Assembly (NCBI RefSeq): GCF_000968535.2
Contig: NC_016112.1
Location: 2,294,001 to 2,358,000 of the forward strand
Origin: Methylotuvimicrobium alcaliphilum 20Z
GTDB taxonomy: Bacteria > Pseudomonadota > Gammaproteobacteria > Methylococcales > Methylomonadaceae
Length of the DNA stretch: 64,000 nucleotides
Direction of reading: 5' to 3'
The notes beneath the pieces were generated by a model, which was not told the origin of the DNA, ran no database searches, and worked only from the letters and a program-made list of their open reading frames with translations. Made by a program: the position numbers and the translations under genes. Below are positions 1-8,662 of this stretch, piece by piece (the stretch's first letter is position 1; each line of letters opens with the position of its first letter).

Positions 1-112
1 TTTCGTGCATGTCTTGGCGCACGGACAAATCGTCAAATCGGGCGGGCCGGAGTTGGCCTTGGAGCTCGAGGAAAAAGGCTATAGCTGGGTTGAAAACAAA
101 CAGGCCGCTTGA
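1..112 (+). CDS. sufC: SufC, Fe-S assembly ATPase (3' end only)
   Basis: The window opens inside a reading frame (codons from base 2) that ends with TGA at 110-112. The last 36 residues include [20 protein letters not shown] and end [10 protein letters not shown]. This matches the C-terminus of SufC, the soluble ABC-type ATPase of the SufBCD scaffold complex. ATP hydrolysis by SufC remodels SufBD during cluster assembly. The stop lies one base before the sufD start codon, the tight spacing typical of sufBCD operons. The catalytic domain lies outside the window, so the identification rests on this tail plus the sufD neighbour. Confidence 0.85.
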   Translation, partial: FVHVLAHGQIVKSGGPELALELEEKGYSWVENKQAA

Positions 113-113
113 T

Positions 114-1436
114 ATGACTACGCAAACCGCTAGCCGTTACACGGCAGAATATTCGAAAATCGAAACGACGTTACCCGGCGGGTCGCTGCCGTGGCTGCGC
201 GCATTGCGCAGTGATGCGCTGAAGCAATTTTCCGGGCGCGGTTTTCCGTCGCTACGGGAAGAAGAATGGCGCTATACGAACGTTTCCGGCATCGAAAAAA
301 ATTTGTTCGAACCGCGTCTTGAACCGAGTGACAATCAAATCGACAAAGATTGGCTCGAAAATTATCGTTTGGCCGATTGTTGGCAAATCGTGCTGGTCGA
401 CGGGTATTATTCGCCCGAACTCTCGGACTTAGCGGACCTTCCGGAAAACGTAACGGTCAAGAGCCTAAGCGAATTGCTCGAGGCCGATGCAGGGCAAATC
501 GAAACTTATTTCGGCCAAGCGGTCGGCATCGACGAGCACAGTTTCGTCGCATTCAATACCGCGTGGTTTACCGGCGGCGCATTCATTCGCATACCGGCCA
601 AAACCGTTTTGGACAAACCCGTGCAATTGCTGCATGTCGTCACCGACCCGAACCGCTTGGCAACGACGCGCAATCTCGTGATTGCCGAATCGATGGCGCA
701 GGCGCAGATCGTCGAGACCTACGTCGGTACGGATCAGTCTTATTTATCGGCTTCGATCACCGAAGTTTTCGTTGAACAAAATGCCGATTTGACTCTATAT
801 AAAGTGCAATGCGAATCGGAAAAAGCGTATCACTTCGGCGGTACTTACGTGAAACAGGGCAGGAACGCGCGCTTCAGTCATCACAACTTCGCATTCGGAG
901 GTCTACTGGCAAGAAGCGAAATTCACGTCGATCTCGGCCATGCGAGCGAATGCAATCTGAATGGTTTGTATTTAGGCATCAAACGGCAGCATCTCGATAA
1001 TCACACGCGTATCAACCATCTCGAGCCGCACGGCATCAGTCGCGAAGTTTATAAAGGCGTTCTGGACGGCAGGGCGCGTGGCGTGTTTCAAGGCCGGGTC
1101 GTGGTCGCCGAGGATGCACAAAAAACCGATTCGGAAATGAACAACCGAAATTTATTGCTTTCGAACGATGCCGAAGCCGACACCAAGCCGCAATTGGAAA
1201 TCTATGCCGACGATGTCAAATGTGCGCATGGCGTGACGGTTGGACAACTCGACGAAAAATCGGTGTTTTATCTGCAATCGCGCTGTGTCGACGAGGAAAC
1301 CGCTCGCAATATGCTGACGTTTGCGTTTGCGAACGAGATGGTTACTAAGATAACGCAAAAAAGCCTGCACGATCTCGTGCTCGCGGAAGTGCTGAAACGA
1401 TTTCCGCAGCAGGGGATTATGCAAGATTGGTTGTAA
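114..1436 (+). CDS. sufD: SufD, Fe-S cluster assembly scaffold protein
   Basis: A 440-aa protein. The open frame extends upstream into sufC, but ATG 114 (MTTQTASRYTAEYS) is the natural start because it directly follows the sufC stop. SufD forms the SufBC2D complex, which builds Fe-S clusters from sulfur delivered by SufS and its partner. The N-terminal part has the SufD signature around FPSLREEEWRYTNVSGIEKN. The C-terminal beta-helix core carries the conserved region DDVKCAHGVTVGQLDEKSVF, followed by the helical RCVDEETARNMLTFAFANEM tail. Length matches the family. sufS and sufU follow after a Uma2 gene and repeats, so the operon has been split by inserted DNA. Confidence 0.95.
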   Translation: MTTQTASRYTAEYSKIETTLPGGSLPWLRALRSDALKQFSGRGFPSLREEEWRYTNVSGIEKNLFEPRLEPSDNQIDKDWLENYRLADCWQIVLVDGYYSPELSDLADLPENVTVKSLSELLEADAGQIETYFGQAVGIDEHSFVAFNTAWFTGGAFIRIPAKTVLDKPVQLLHVVTDPNRLATTRNLVIAESMAQAQIVETYVGTDQSYLSASITEVFVEQNADLTLYKVQCESEKAYHFGGTYVKQGRNARFSHHNFAFGGLLARSEIHVDLGHASECNLNGLYLGIKRQHLDNHTRINHLEPHGISREVYKGVLDGRARGVFQGRVVVAEDAQKTDSEMNNRNLLLSNDAEADTKPQLEIYADDVKCAHGVTVGQLDEKSVFYLQSRCVDEETARNMLTFAFANEMVTKITQKSLHDLVLAEVLKRFPQQGIMQDWL

Positions 1437-1437
1437 C

Positions 1438-1535
1438 GGGTATTGGCCGTTGATTCATCCACAGGGAACACAGAGCATTTGTAGCCATGCCTCTGTGAAC
1501 TCGGTGTTCTTTGTGGTTTTATTGTTTTGAAGAGA
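1438..1535. repeat. Imperfect inverted repeat after sufD
   Basis: A left arm containing CCACAGGGAACACAGAG faces a right arm CTCTGTGAACTCGGTGTTC...TTTGTGG. This gives an interrupted hairpin of about 90 bases directly downstream of sufD. Its short repeated words (CACAGAG) resemble in style the CACGAAA and CATGAAG arms of other elements in this window. It may end sufD transcription, but there is no clear T-run. Confidence 0.5.
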
Positions 1536-1555
1536 TAAATGATAAAAGCCTAAAG

Positions 1556-1724
1556 CAACCTGAGTTCGGGTTAAGAAACTCAGCCAGTATCAGGCCTCGC
1601 TTCCAGAAGACGCCGTGAATAGCTTGAGCACAGCATCCATGCTGCGCACACTTCTTCCAGCGAGGCCTGATACTGACTTGACCATCTGGAATATATGCTT
1701 TTTATATTTCGAACTCAGGTTAAA
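1556..1724. repeat. Nested inverted-repeat element with shared core
   Basis: The outer ends read AACCTGAGTTCG (left) and CGAACTCAGGTT (right). An inner pair at 1585 and 1675 reads CAGTATCAGGCCTCGCT in inverted orientation. Between them is the core GACGCCGTGAAT (1609-1620), which recurs in other elements of this window. The right end contains the stop codon of the neighbouring minus-strand Uma2 gene. No protein is encoded. The shape is that of a small non-autonomous mobile or REP-like element. Confidence 0.65.
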
Positions 1725-2280
1725 TTATGTCGCCGATATCGATTGTGATTTCTGGGAGTTCGGACAAGGCGATCGAATCACCGGACGTCAATGTTCGCTT
1801 CTCGGCATAAAGATCGCCGGCCGGCTTTCGGTAAATTTCGACGCTGGCCTCGTTGAGGTTGACTAGCCAGTACTCGGGAATTCGGTGCATGGCATAAAGA
1901 TGCATTTTTTGATTGCGGTCGAATTCGAGCGACGAATCGGCGACTTCGATCAGCAATAAGACATCGTTGGCGACGGGATGACGGGTCGAGTAAAAGTCCG
2001 GGGTCGGTTTCAAGAGCATGAAGTCCGGTTCCGGTTCGGACAGATCGCCGAGTCGCAAAGGATTTTGCGCATTCATGATAGCCTTTCCGGCTACGCGTAT
2101 GGCAAAGAAATTCATTAGCCGGATGACATGACCGGCATGATTGCAGCCTATCGGGGACATTTCCAAGATTTCTCCGTTGATCAATTCGAGACGGCTGTCG
2201 GGCGGGAAAATGCCGGCTTCGCCCAATCTGCGCCATTCGTCGATATCGGTCAGATGTTTTCGAGGATTTGCGATCGCCAT
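1720..2280 (-). CDS. Uma2 family (DUF820) putative endonuclease
   Basis: A 186-aa protein of the Uma2/DUF820 family, which has a PD-(D/E)XK nuclease-like fold and no settled role. Visible family features: an N-terminal RLELINGEILEMSPIG segment, the acidic EPDFMLL stretch, the core VLLLIEVADSSLEFDRNQKM with the probable catalytic E-x-K-like region, and YWLVNLNEASVEIYRKP near the C-terminus. It sits between sufD and sufS, opposite to the suf genes and bounded by repeats on both sides. This suggests insertion into a previously continuous suf operon. Family assignment is good; activity is unproven. Confidence 0.8.
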   Translation of the reverse strand: MAIANPRKHLTDIDEWRRLGEAGIFPPDSRLELINGEILEMSPIGCNHAGHVIRLMNFFAIRVAGKAIMNAQNPLRLGDLSEPEPDFMLLKPTPDFYSTRHPVANDVLLLIEVADSSLEFDRNQKMHLYAMHRIPEYWLVNLNEASVEIYRKPAGDLYAEKRTLTSGDSIALSELPEITIDIGDII

Positions 2281-2340
2281 AATTGAAACCGGTTGATTTT
2301 AAAAAAGATGTCATTATTCAGCATAAGTCATGTATGAGAA

Positions 2341-2440
2341 GGTGCCAGGCATTGATTTATAAGGCTGTCTGCAACAGGACGTTGCAGTCAGAGCTTACAG
2401 GGATGTATTCACGCGTCCTTAGAAATCAATGCCTGACACC
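2341..2440. repeat. 100-bp palindromic element upstream of sufS
   Basis: Left end GGTGCCAGGCATTGATTT and right end AAATCAATGCCTGACACC form inverted repeats with one mismatch. The interior carries, on the minus strand, GGACGCGTGAATAC followed by ATCCCTGTAAGCTC (2391-2420), a variant of the core found in several other elements here. An inner hairpin GCAACAGGACGTTGC is also visible. An in-frame upstream extension of sufS runs through this element, so the extension is not real coding sequence. Confidence 0.7.
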
Positions 2441-2509
2441 AACCTACCGCATGCGCTGAATAGTGACAAAAAGATAAAATATAAAGAATACACGCCAAAC
2501 AAGCAAACC

Positions 2510-3733
2510 ATGACTCAATTTCCTATCGATAAAATACGCAACGATTTTCCGATTCTGAACGAGAAAATCCGTAATAAACCGCTGGTCTATCTTGACAATG
2601 CGGCCTCCAGCCAGAAACCGAACGTCGTGATCGATTGCATCAGTCATGTCTATCGCCATGATTACGCGAACGTTCATCGCGGCGTGCATACGCTTAGCGT
2701 GCGCTCGACCGACAAGTTCGAAGGCGCACGGGAAAAGATCAAAGATTTCATCAATGCCGAATCGGATAAGGAAATCATTTTCACGAAAGGCACGACCGAA
2801 TCGATCAATCTGGTCGCGCAAAGTTACGGCAAAGACAATATCAAAGCCGGCGACGAGATTCTGATCAGCGCAATGGAGCACCATTCCAACATCGTGCCGT
2901 GGCAGATGCTGTGCGAACAGACCGGCGCGATACTGAAAGTCGCTCCGATTAATCTTCGCGGCGAACTGATCCTCGACCAATTCATCAAACTGATCGGCGA
3001 TAAAACCCGCTTGGTTGCGGTCGCGCATATGTCGAATGCACTGGGTACGATCAATCCGGTCAAACAAATCATCGCGGCCGCGCATGACAAAAACATTCCG
3101 GTATTACTCGACGGTGCGCAAGCGATACCGCACATGCCAGTCGATGTGCAAGAATTGGATTGTGATTTTTATGCCTTTTCCGGCCATAAGCTATACGGTC
3201 CATCCGGCATCGGCGTGTTGTACGGCAAACAAGCCTTGCTCGAAGCGATGCCGCCGTATCAAGGCGGCGGCGATATGATTCGCAGGGTTACGTTCGAAGA
3301 AACCGAGTACAATACGCTGCCTTATAAGTTCGAGGCCGGCACACCGAGCATCGCCGACGCAATAGCCCTTGGTGCCGCAATCGATTATCTAAGCGCAATC
3401 GGTATGGATGCTATCGCCGCATATGAGGCCGAACTACTCGATTACGCGACCGAACAGGCTAAGAAGATCAAAGGCCTTCGAATCGTCGGCGAAGCAAGCG
3501 AAAAAGGCGCGATCCTGTCGTTCGTGCTCGATCATATCCATCCGCACGACATCGGCACGATGCTCGACAGTCTCGGTATTGCGGTTAGAGCAGGACACCA
3601 TTGCGCGATGCCGGTCATGGACTTTTTCGAAGTGCCCGCAACCGCACGAGCGTCGTTCGCGATATATAATACGAAGCAGGAAATCGATGTATTGATGAAC
3701 GGCATAGAATCTTTAATAGAGGTATTTGGTTAA
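2510..3733 (+). CDS. sufS: SufS, cysteine desulfurase
   Basis: A 407-aa PLP enzyme that removes sulfur from cysteine and passes it as persulfide to the SUF scaffold. ATG 2510 (MTQFPIDKIRNDFPIL) is chosen because upstream codons run through a repeat element and lack homology to the family. The PLP-binding lysine is in SGHKLYGP (about K227), and the catalytic cysteine is in VRAGHHCAMPVM (about C365), the group II (SufS-type) context. HHSNIVPW and the EAGTPSIADAIALGAAIDYL region are also typical. sufU starts on the last base of the stop codon, implying translational coupling and use of SufU as sulfur acceptor. Confidence 0.95.
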   Translation: MTQFPIDKIRNDFPILNEKIRNKPLVYLDNAASSQKPNVVIDCISHVYRHDYANVHRGVHTLSVRSTDKFEGAREKIKDFINAESDKEIIFTKGTTESINLVAQSYGKDNIKAGDEILISAMEHHSNIVPWQMLCEQTGAILKVAPINLRGELILDQFIKLIGDKTRLVAVAHMSNALGTINPVKQIIAAAHDKNIPVLLDGAQAIPHMPVDVQELDCDFYAFSGHKLYGPSGIGVLYGKQALLEAMPPYQGGGDMIRRVTFEETEYNTLPYKFEAGTPSIADAIALGAAIDYLSAIGMDAIAAYEAELLDYATEQAKKIKGLRIVGEASEKGAILSFVLDHIHPHDIGTMLDSLGIAVRAGHHCAMPVMDFFEVPATARASFAIYNTKQEIDVLMNGIESLIEVFG

Positions 3734-4185
3734 TGTTTGACGATTTAAGAGATCTTTACCAAGAGGTCATTTTCGACCACAACCGCAATCCGCGTAATTT
3801 CAGGATCATCGAGAATGCGGATAGGAAAGTGGACGGTTTCAATCCGCTGTGCGGCGACCGTCTGACGCTGTTTTTGAAAATGAACGGCGATGTGATCGAA
3901 GACGCGAGCTTTCAGGGTTCAGGTTGCGCAATTTCGACCGCCTCGGTTTCGTTGATGACCGAAATCGTCAAAGGCAAAACCGAAGCCGAAGCCGAAGCCC
4001 TGTTCAAAACTTTTCACGAAATGACGACTGGCAAGGACGAACAAATCAATCTCGAAGCGGTCGGCAAACTGGCCGTGTTAGCTGGCGTCAGAGAGTATCC
4101 GGCGCGCGTCAAATGCGCGACGCTGGCTTGGCATACGCTCGATGCCGCGCTCAAAAACGAAAAGCAATCGATTTCGACCGAATAA
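3733..4185 (+). CDS. sufU: SufU-type sulfur-transfer / scaffold protein
   Basis: A 150-aa IscU-fold protein. Conserved ligands are C40 and D42 (NPLCGDRL), C65 (GSGCAIS) and C128 (RVKCATLAW), the metal-binding set of SufU. The stretch between the second and third cysteine (KGKTEAEAEALFKTFHEMTT and following) is longer than in IscU, which marks SufU rather than IscU. In Gram-positive bacteria SufU accepts persulfide sulfur from SufS. The start codon overlaps the sufS stop by one base (TAATG). The partner of SufS here is therefore SufU rather than the SufE familiar from enterobacteria. Confidence 0.93.
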   Translation: MFDDLRDLYQEVIFDHNRNPRNFRIIENADRKVDGFNPLCGDRLTLFLKMNGDVIEDASFQGSGCAISTASVSLMTEIVKGKTEAEAEALFKTFHEMTTGKDEQINLEAVGKLAVLAGVREYPARVKCATLAWHTLDAALKNEKQSISTE

Positions 4186-4191
4186 GCGCCT

Positions 4192-4971
4192 TTGACTGAG
4201 CCACTTTATTTGGGCAAACTTGCGGTGCTTTATGAAGGGCAGGGCGATGCCGATGATTTTAAGCGATTGGCCGAAAGGTTGGGCGTTCCGCTTAGAGTAA
4301 CGTCCGAACCCAATTTCGATCAGCTTGAATCATTTTATTTGACCTGGCGCGATGGTGTGCTGAAACTGCTCGACCGTGAACTGCTGAAAAAAGGCGGTCT
4401 GGCGGTCGACATCGAACCCCGTCCCGGCGAGCAGCGTTCCTGGCCTGCTCCGAAAAACACGCCGCTGGGTCAAGCCTTGGGACGAAAAACGCAGACCGTT
4501 GTCGATGCGACGACAGGCTGGGGCCAGGATAGCCTTCATATCTTCAGGATGGGTTATAGTTTGCGCTGCATCGAACGTTCGCCGGTCATGGTTGAGCTAT
4601 TGCAAGATGCTTTTCGGCGTTTGGGTGAATTGGAGTGGGTCAAAAATCTGTCGCTCGAGTTACCCGAACTGATCGCCGGCAATGCGATTGAAACTCTCGC
4701 CGGGCTCGATGAACATCCAGATTGCATCTATATCGACCCGATGTTTCCGCCGAAACGCAAAAAATCGGCGTTGGCGAAAAAATCGATGACGATTTTGCAA
4801 GAATTGCTAGGCGATGATCCGGATAAAGATGAATTATTTTCCGCAGCGATGCAGTCAGCAGCGAAGAAGGTGGTTGTCAAGAGTCCCGATTATGCCGAGC
4901 CGCTCGGCGGCAAACCGAGTCAGAGTTTTCAGGGAAAACTGTTGCGTTACGATGTATATGTCAAAAATTAA
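4192..4971 (+). CDS. rsmJ: RsmJ, 16S rRNA (guanine-N2)-methyltransferase
   Basis: A 259-aa protein. Its SAM-binding motif VVDATTGWGQDSLHI is near residue 103, the catalytic-type DPMFPPKRKKSALAKK near residue 182, and KSPDYAEPLGGKPS near the C-terminus. This combination is characteristic of the former DUF548 family, RsmJ, which methylates G1516 of 16S rRNA in E. coli. The only plausible start is TTG 4192, six bases after the sufU stop, giving MTEPLYLGKLAVLYEG. There is no strong Shine-Dalgarno, so translation probably relies on coupling. Its place inside the suf gene run is positional rather than functional. Confidence 0.9.
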   Translation: MTEPLYLGKLAVLYEGQGDADDFKRLAERLGVPLRVTSEPNFDQLESFYLTWRDGVLKLLDRELLKKGGLAVDIEPRPGEQRSWPAPKNTPLGQALGRKTQTVVDATTGWGQDSLHIFRMGYSLRCIERSPVMVELLQDAFRRLGELEWVKNLSLELPELIAGNAIETLAGLDEHPDCIYIDPMFPPKRKKSALAKKSMTILQELLGDDPDKDELFSAAMQSAAKKVVVKSPDYAEPLGGKPSQSFQGKLLRYDVYVKN

Positions 4972-4986
4972 AATCTAGGAGTCATC

Positions 4987-5307
4987 ATGTCCGATTGGAT
5001 AGATGTCGTCGATCAAGATGCCTTGGCCGATGGCGAACATGTCGTTATCGATGTCGATGGCGCCGACGTCGCAATATTCAAAATAGACGGCGAATTTTTC
5101 GCGATCGAGGATGTCTGCACGCATGACGGCGCAGAAATCGCCAGCGGCGAACTCGACGGAGACGAAATCATTTGCCCGAGACACGGCGCTCGGTTTTGCG
5201 TTAAAACCGGCGCTGTCAAGTCGCCGCCTGCCTATGAAGACATCCCCTGTTTTCCGTTGCGTATCGAAAACCACCGTATTCAAGTTCGCGATGATCGTTG
5301 GGATTAA
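4987..5307 (+). CDS. Rieske-type [2Fe-2S] ferredoxin of the suf operon
   Basis: A 106-aa soluble protein with the two Rieske ligand pairs C44-x-H46 (VCTHDGAE) and C63-x2-H66 (ICPRHGARF). There is no signal peptide or membrane helix, so it is cytoplasmic. Similar small Rieske proteins, annotated as non-heme iron oxygenase ferredoxin subunit, often end suf operons, where their role is not well defined. A good AGGAG ribosome-binding site precedes ATG 4987. The gene follows rsmJ by 15 bases and is followed by a repeat element. Confidence 0.9.
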   Translation: MSDWIDVVDQDALADGEHVVIDVDGADVAIFKIDGEFFAIEDVCTHDGAEIASGELDGDEIICPRHGARFCVKTGAVKSPPAYEDIPCFPLRIENHRIQVRDDRWD

Positions 5308-5310
5308 CCG

Positions 5311-5486
5311 TTCAACTTAGAAAAAGTATTTCACCATGAAGAATAGGAAGTTAATTCAATAACTTACTACTCGTTTGTGTAGAACGTTCGCTCACCAAAA
5401 AGGTTAGTGAGAAGGTTTAGGTAATTTCTTGAAATCCTTCATGAACTTCATGTGCTTCATGGTTAAACTGCCGAATTCAGGTTCAA
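5311..5486. repeat. Family B inverted-repeat element (full copy)
   Basis: The left end reads TTCAACTTAG, then TTTCACCATGAAG. The right end reads CTTCATGGTTAAACTGCC, then GAATTCAGGTTCAA. Together they form imperfect terminal inverted repeats of about 35 bases. The inside contains GGAAGTTAATTCAATAACTT, which recurs in the partial copy after lysS. This fills most of the 303-base gap between the Rieske gene and prfB; no coding sequence is seen in it. Confidence 0.65.
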
Positions 5487-5610
5487 TCGTTTTTCGTTTA
5501 TGAATGAAACGCGCTAATCGTATATAATCTAATGTTTTTCCATGAGGCTGATTGAGTGCGAGTCAATGTTCGGCCAATGGTTTTTCGGTTTCTTTAGATT
5601 ATAAACATTC

Positions 5611-6709
5611 ATGCAAGAAATTAATCCTATCAAAAACAAAATCTCCGACCTCAAAAGCCGCGGCGACGCGCTTAGGAGGTATCTTTGACTTCGATATCAA
5701 AAGCGAGCGCCTGGTCGAAGTCCTGAAAGAACTCGAAGATCCCGCGATCTGGAACAATCCCGATCAAGCCCAAGCCATGGGCAAGGAAAGGGTGCAACTC
5801 GAAAAAGTCGTCGGCACGATCAACGAGTTGGATAGCGGCCTCGCTGACGCCGAAGAGTTACTAGCGATGGCAGTAGAAGAGGGAGATGAAGAAACCGTCG
5901 ATACGGTTGCGAACGACCTCGATCAACTCGAAAGAAAGGTTGCCGAACTGGAGTTTCGGCGCATGTTCTCCGGTGAAATGGATCCTAATAATGCCTTTCT
6001 CGATATTCAAGCCGGTTCCGGCGGCACCGAGGCACAGGATTGGGCTTCGATGATCGAGCGCATGTATTTGCGCTGGGGCGAAGCGAAAGGTTTCAAGACC
6101 GAATTGATCGAAGAATCGCCGGGCGATGTCGCCGGCATCAAGAGCGCGACGATCAAGTTCGAAGGCGAATACGCCTTCGGCTGGCTGCGCACCGAAACCG
6201 GCGTGCATCGATTGGTTAGAAAATCTCCGTTCGATTCGGGCAACCGTCGTCATACTTCGTTCGCCTCGGTATTCGTATCGCCCGAAATCGACGACGACAT
6301 CGATATTGATATCAATCCGGCCGATTTGCGTATCGACGTTTACCGGGCCAGCGGCGCAGGCGGTCAGCATGTCAACCGGACCGAGTCTGCCGTAAGGATT
6401 ACTCATGGACCGAGCGGCATTGTCGTGCAATGCCAAAGCGATCGTTCGCAGCATAAGAACAAAGACACCGCAATGAAACAGCTCAAGGCCAAGTTATATG
6501 AAATGGAAATCATGAAACGCAGCGAGCAACAACAGGCGCTCGAGGATTCCAAATCCGATATCGGCTGGGGCAGTCAGATCCGGTCGTATGTCTTGGATCA
6601 ATCGCGCATCAAAGATTTACGCACCAACGTCGAAACCGGCAACACACAGGCAGTACTCGACGGCGAATTGGATCAATTTATCGAAGCAAGTTTAAAAAGC
6701 GGGTTATAA
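5611..6709 (+). CDS. prfB: Peptide chain release factor 2 (programmed +1 frameshift)
   Basis: RF2 terminates translation at UGA and UAA. The gene is read as join(5611..5685, 5687..6709). Codons 1-25 from ATG 5611 ([18 protein letters not shown]) end at an in-frame TGA (5686-5688); a +1 slip on CTT then continues as [13 protein letters not shown]. The product is 365 aa, the same length as E. coli RF2. The SPF anticodon tripeptide is at 205-207 (VRKSPFDSG) and the GGQ catalytic motif at 250-252 (SGAGGQHVN), exactly the E. coli positions. Residue 246 is Ala, not the Thr of E. coli K-12. lysS follows, as in many proteobacteria, but a repeat element separates them. Confidence 0.96.
5674..5689 (+). 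promoter_or_regulatory. prfB: prfB autoregulatory +1 frameshift site
   Basis: The sequence AGGAGGTATCTTTGAC combines an internal Shine-Dalgarno (AGGAGG, 5674-5679), three bases of spacing, the slippery CTT and a poor-context stop TGA-C. This is the classical RF2 site: low RF2 makes ribosomes pause at UGA and shift +1, restoring RF2 synthesis. The internal Shine-Dalgarno is a full anti-SD match. Confidence 0.95.
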
Positions 6710-6761
6710 ACGAAAGGATTGAAACTCAATACGATATAGTCGAAATCCTAAAGAAAGTTGC

Positions 6762-6936
6762 TATACCCCTCGTAGATCAAAATTCGGCACCGGGGTGCCC
6801 GTCAAAGGACGCCGTGAATACGTCCCTGTAGGCTCTAGCCCAGCTCCATGCTGGCCCCTTACCTAGCGTTAGGTGAGGGGCCGAGCACCCCGGCGCCTCC
6901 TCAGGCACTGCCGAAATTTGAAGTACGAAATGTATA
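6762..6936. repeat. Family A inverted-repeat element (copy 1)
   Basis: The left end reads TATACCCCTCGTAGATCAAA, then ATTCGGCAC. The right end reads CACTGCCGAAATTTGAAGTA, then CGAAATGTATA. They match as imperfect terminal inverted repeats of about 30 bases. Inside are the shared core (6807-6835, GGACGCCGTGAATACGTCCC then TGTAGGCTC) and a hairpin GGCCCCTTACC...GGTGAGGGGCC. It occupies most of the 313-base gap between prfB and lysS. No open frame or transposase is present, consistent with a non-autonomous element. Confidence 0.75.
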
Positions 6937-7022
6937 TCAACGCGAAACCACTAATGGTACAAGTAGCACCCTATTGCCCCTGTCTTCTTAACATTTAAAA
7001 TCTTAAATAACACCTTAAAATC

Positions 7023-8519
7023 ATGTCCGAACTTTTGCAAGACGAACAAGAACAAATCAGACAACGCCGCAGCAAACTGATTGAAATACGTGAGCGCGGC
7101 ATAGCATTTCCTACGGATTTTCGTCGTAATGTCGTAGTCGGCGAACTGCTGGCGGAATACGGCGAAAAAACCAAGGAAGAACTCGAGGCCGAACCGATCC
7201 GCGTCAAGGTGGCCGGACGCATGATGACTCGCCGCATCATGGGCAAGGCGAGTTTCTGTCATATTCAGGATATGTCGGGGCAAATGCAGCTTTATGTCGC
7301 GCGCGATCATCTGCCGGAAGGCTTTTATAACGAGCAGTTCAAGAAATGGGACATCGGCGACATCGTCGGTGCCGAGGGCGTGTTGTTTAAGACCAATGTC
7401 GGCGAATTGAGCATCAAAGTCGACGATATTCGTTTATTGACCAAAGCGCTTAGGCCATTGCCTGAAAAATTCCACGGCATCGCCGATCAGGAAATCAAAT
7501 ATCGCCAGCGTTATTTGGATTTGATCATGAGCGATCAATCGCGCAAGACTTTCCTGATCCGTTCGAAAATCGTCACATACATTCGAGACTTCTTGGTCGC
7601 GCGACAATTTCTCGAGGTCGAAACGCCAATGATGCAGGCGATTCCCGGCGGTGCGACCGCGCGTCCGTTCAAGACGCATCACAATGCCTTGGACATGGAG
7701 TTGTTTTTACGCATTGCGCCGGAATTGTATTTAAAACGACTGATCGTTGGCGGTTTCGAACGCGTTTTCGAAATCAACCGTAATTTCCGCAACGAAGGCC
7801 TGTCGACACGGCATAATCCGGAATTCACGATGCTTGAATTCTATCAAGCCTATGCCGAGTATCACGACTTGATGGATTTGACCGAAGAAATGGTGCGAGG
7901 CATTGCACTCGAAGTACTCGGCCAAACGCTGATTACTTATCAAGGCGAACACTACGACTTCGGCAAACCGTTCGATCGCATGACCGTGGTCGAATCGATT
8001 CTGCATTTCAATCCGGATTTGACGGTCGATGATCTCGCGACGCGCGAAGCGTCGGCGAAGGTGGCCGAAAATTTGAAAATTCCGGTCAAGGACGGCTACG
8101 GTCTCGGTAAGCTTCAGATCGAGATCTTCGAAAAAACGGTCGAACACCGCTTGATGAATCCGACCTTTATTACTGCGTATCCGGTCGAAGTGTCGCCATT
8201 GGCCAGACGTAACGATGATGACCCGCATGTGACCGACCGTTTCGAGTTTTTCGTCGGCGGGCGCGAAATCGCGAACGGTTTCACCGAGTTGAACGACGCC
8301 GAGGATCAGGCCGAACGTTTCCGTAAACAAGTCGAGGAAAAAGAAGCCGGCGACGACGAAGCGATGCATTACGACGCCGACTATGTCACGGCATTGGAAC
8401 ACGGCATGCCCCCGACGGCGGGCGAGGGCATAGGCATCGATCGTCTGGTGATGCTGTTCACCGACGCGCCTTCGATTCGAGATGTATTGTTATTCCCACA
8501 TCTTCGGCCTAAGAATTAA
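7023..8519 (+). CDS. lysS: Lysyl-tRNA synthetase (class II)
   Basis: A 498-aa class II aminoacyl-tRNA synthetase that charges tRNA-Lys. An N-terminal OB-fold anticodon-binding domain covers about residues 60-150 ([20 protein letters not shown]). The catalytic domain follows, with motif 2 at about residue 250 ([20 protein letters not shown]) and motif 3 at about residue 467 ([21 protein letters not shown]). Length matches bacterial LysS. The start [19 protein letters not shown] agrees with family N-termini. It lies downstream of prfB in the conserved prfB-lysS order. Confidence 0.97.
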   Translation: MSELLQDEQEQIRQRRSKLIEIRERGIAFPTDFRRNVVVGELLAEYGEKTKEELEAEPIRVKVAGRMMTRRIMGKASFCHIQDMSGQMQLYVARDHLPEGFYNEQFKKWDIGDIVGAEGVLFKTNVGELSIKVDDIRLLTKALRPLPEKFHGIADQEIKYRQRYLDLIMSDQSRKTFLIRSKIVTYIRDFLVARQFLEVETPMMQAIPGGATARPFKTHHNALDMELFLRIAPELYLKRLIVGGFERVFEINRNFRNEGLSTRHNPEFTMLEFYQAYAEYHDLMDLTEEMVRGIALEVLGQTLITYQGEHYDFGKPFDRMTVVESILHFNPDLTVDDLATREASAKVAENLKIPVKDGYGLGKLQIEIFEKTVEHRLMNPTFITAYPVEVSPLARRNDDDPHVTDRFEFFVGGREIANGFTELNDAEDQAERFRKQVEEKEAGDDEAMHYDADYVTALEHGMPPTAGEGIGIDRLVMLFTDAPSIRDVLLFPHLRPKN

Positions 8520-8583
8520 CCTAGAAAAAGCATTTCACCATGAAGATAATGAAGAATAAGAGGTTAATTCAATAACTTGCCAA
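8517..8583. repeat. Family B element, left arm only
   Basis: AACCTAGAAAAAGCATTTCA, CCATGAAG and GGTTAATTCAATAACTTGCC match the left arm and interior of the full element at 5311-5486. No right arm is seen, so this is a truncated copy just after the lysS stop codon. Confidence 0.6.
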
Positions 8584-8662
8584 TATCATTACGACTTCAA
8601 AAGGATTTTATCGGGTAAAAAGGAAATGTAATAAACAAACTGCTTAAACCGAGTAGTCCATC

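Noticed and set aside
9-113. Upstream extension of the sufD frame
   Set aside because: It overlaps the end of sufC in another frame; SufD homology begins at ATG 114.
1438-2440. CRISPR array
   Set aside because: Repeats are inverted and of differing type; no regular direct repeats with spacers.
2444-3085. 213-codon minus-strand frame inside sufS
   Set aside because: Shadow of sufS; no ribosome-binding site and Arg/Asp/Phe-rich composition typical of antisense frames.
5552-5686. In-frame N-terminal extension of prfB
   Set aside because: The real N-terminus is the 25-codon ORF from 5611 joined by the +1 shift; the extension has no RF2 similarity.
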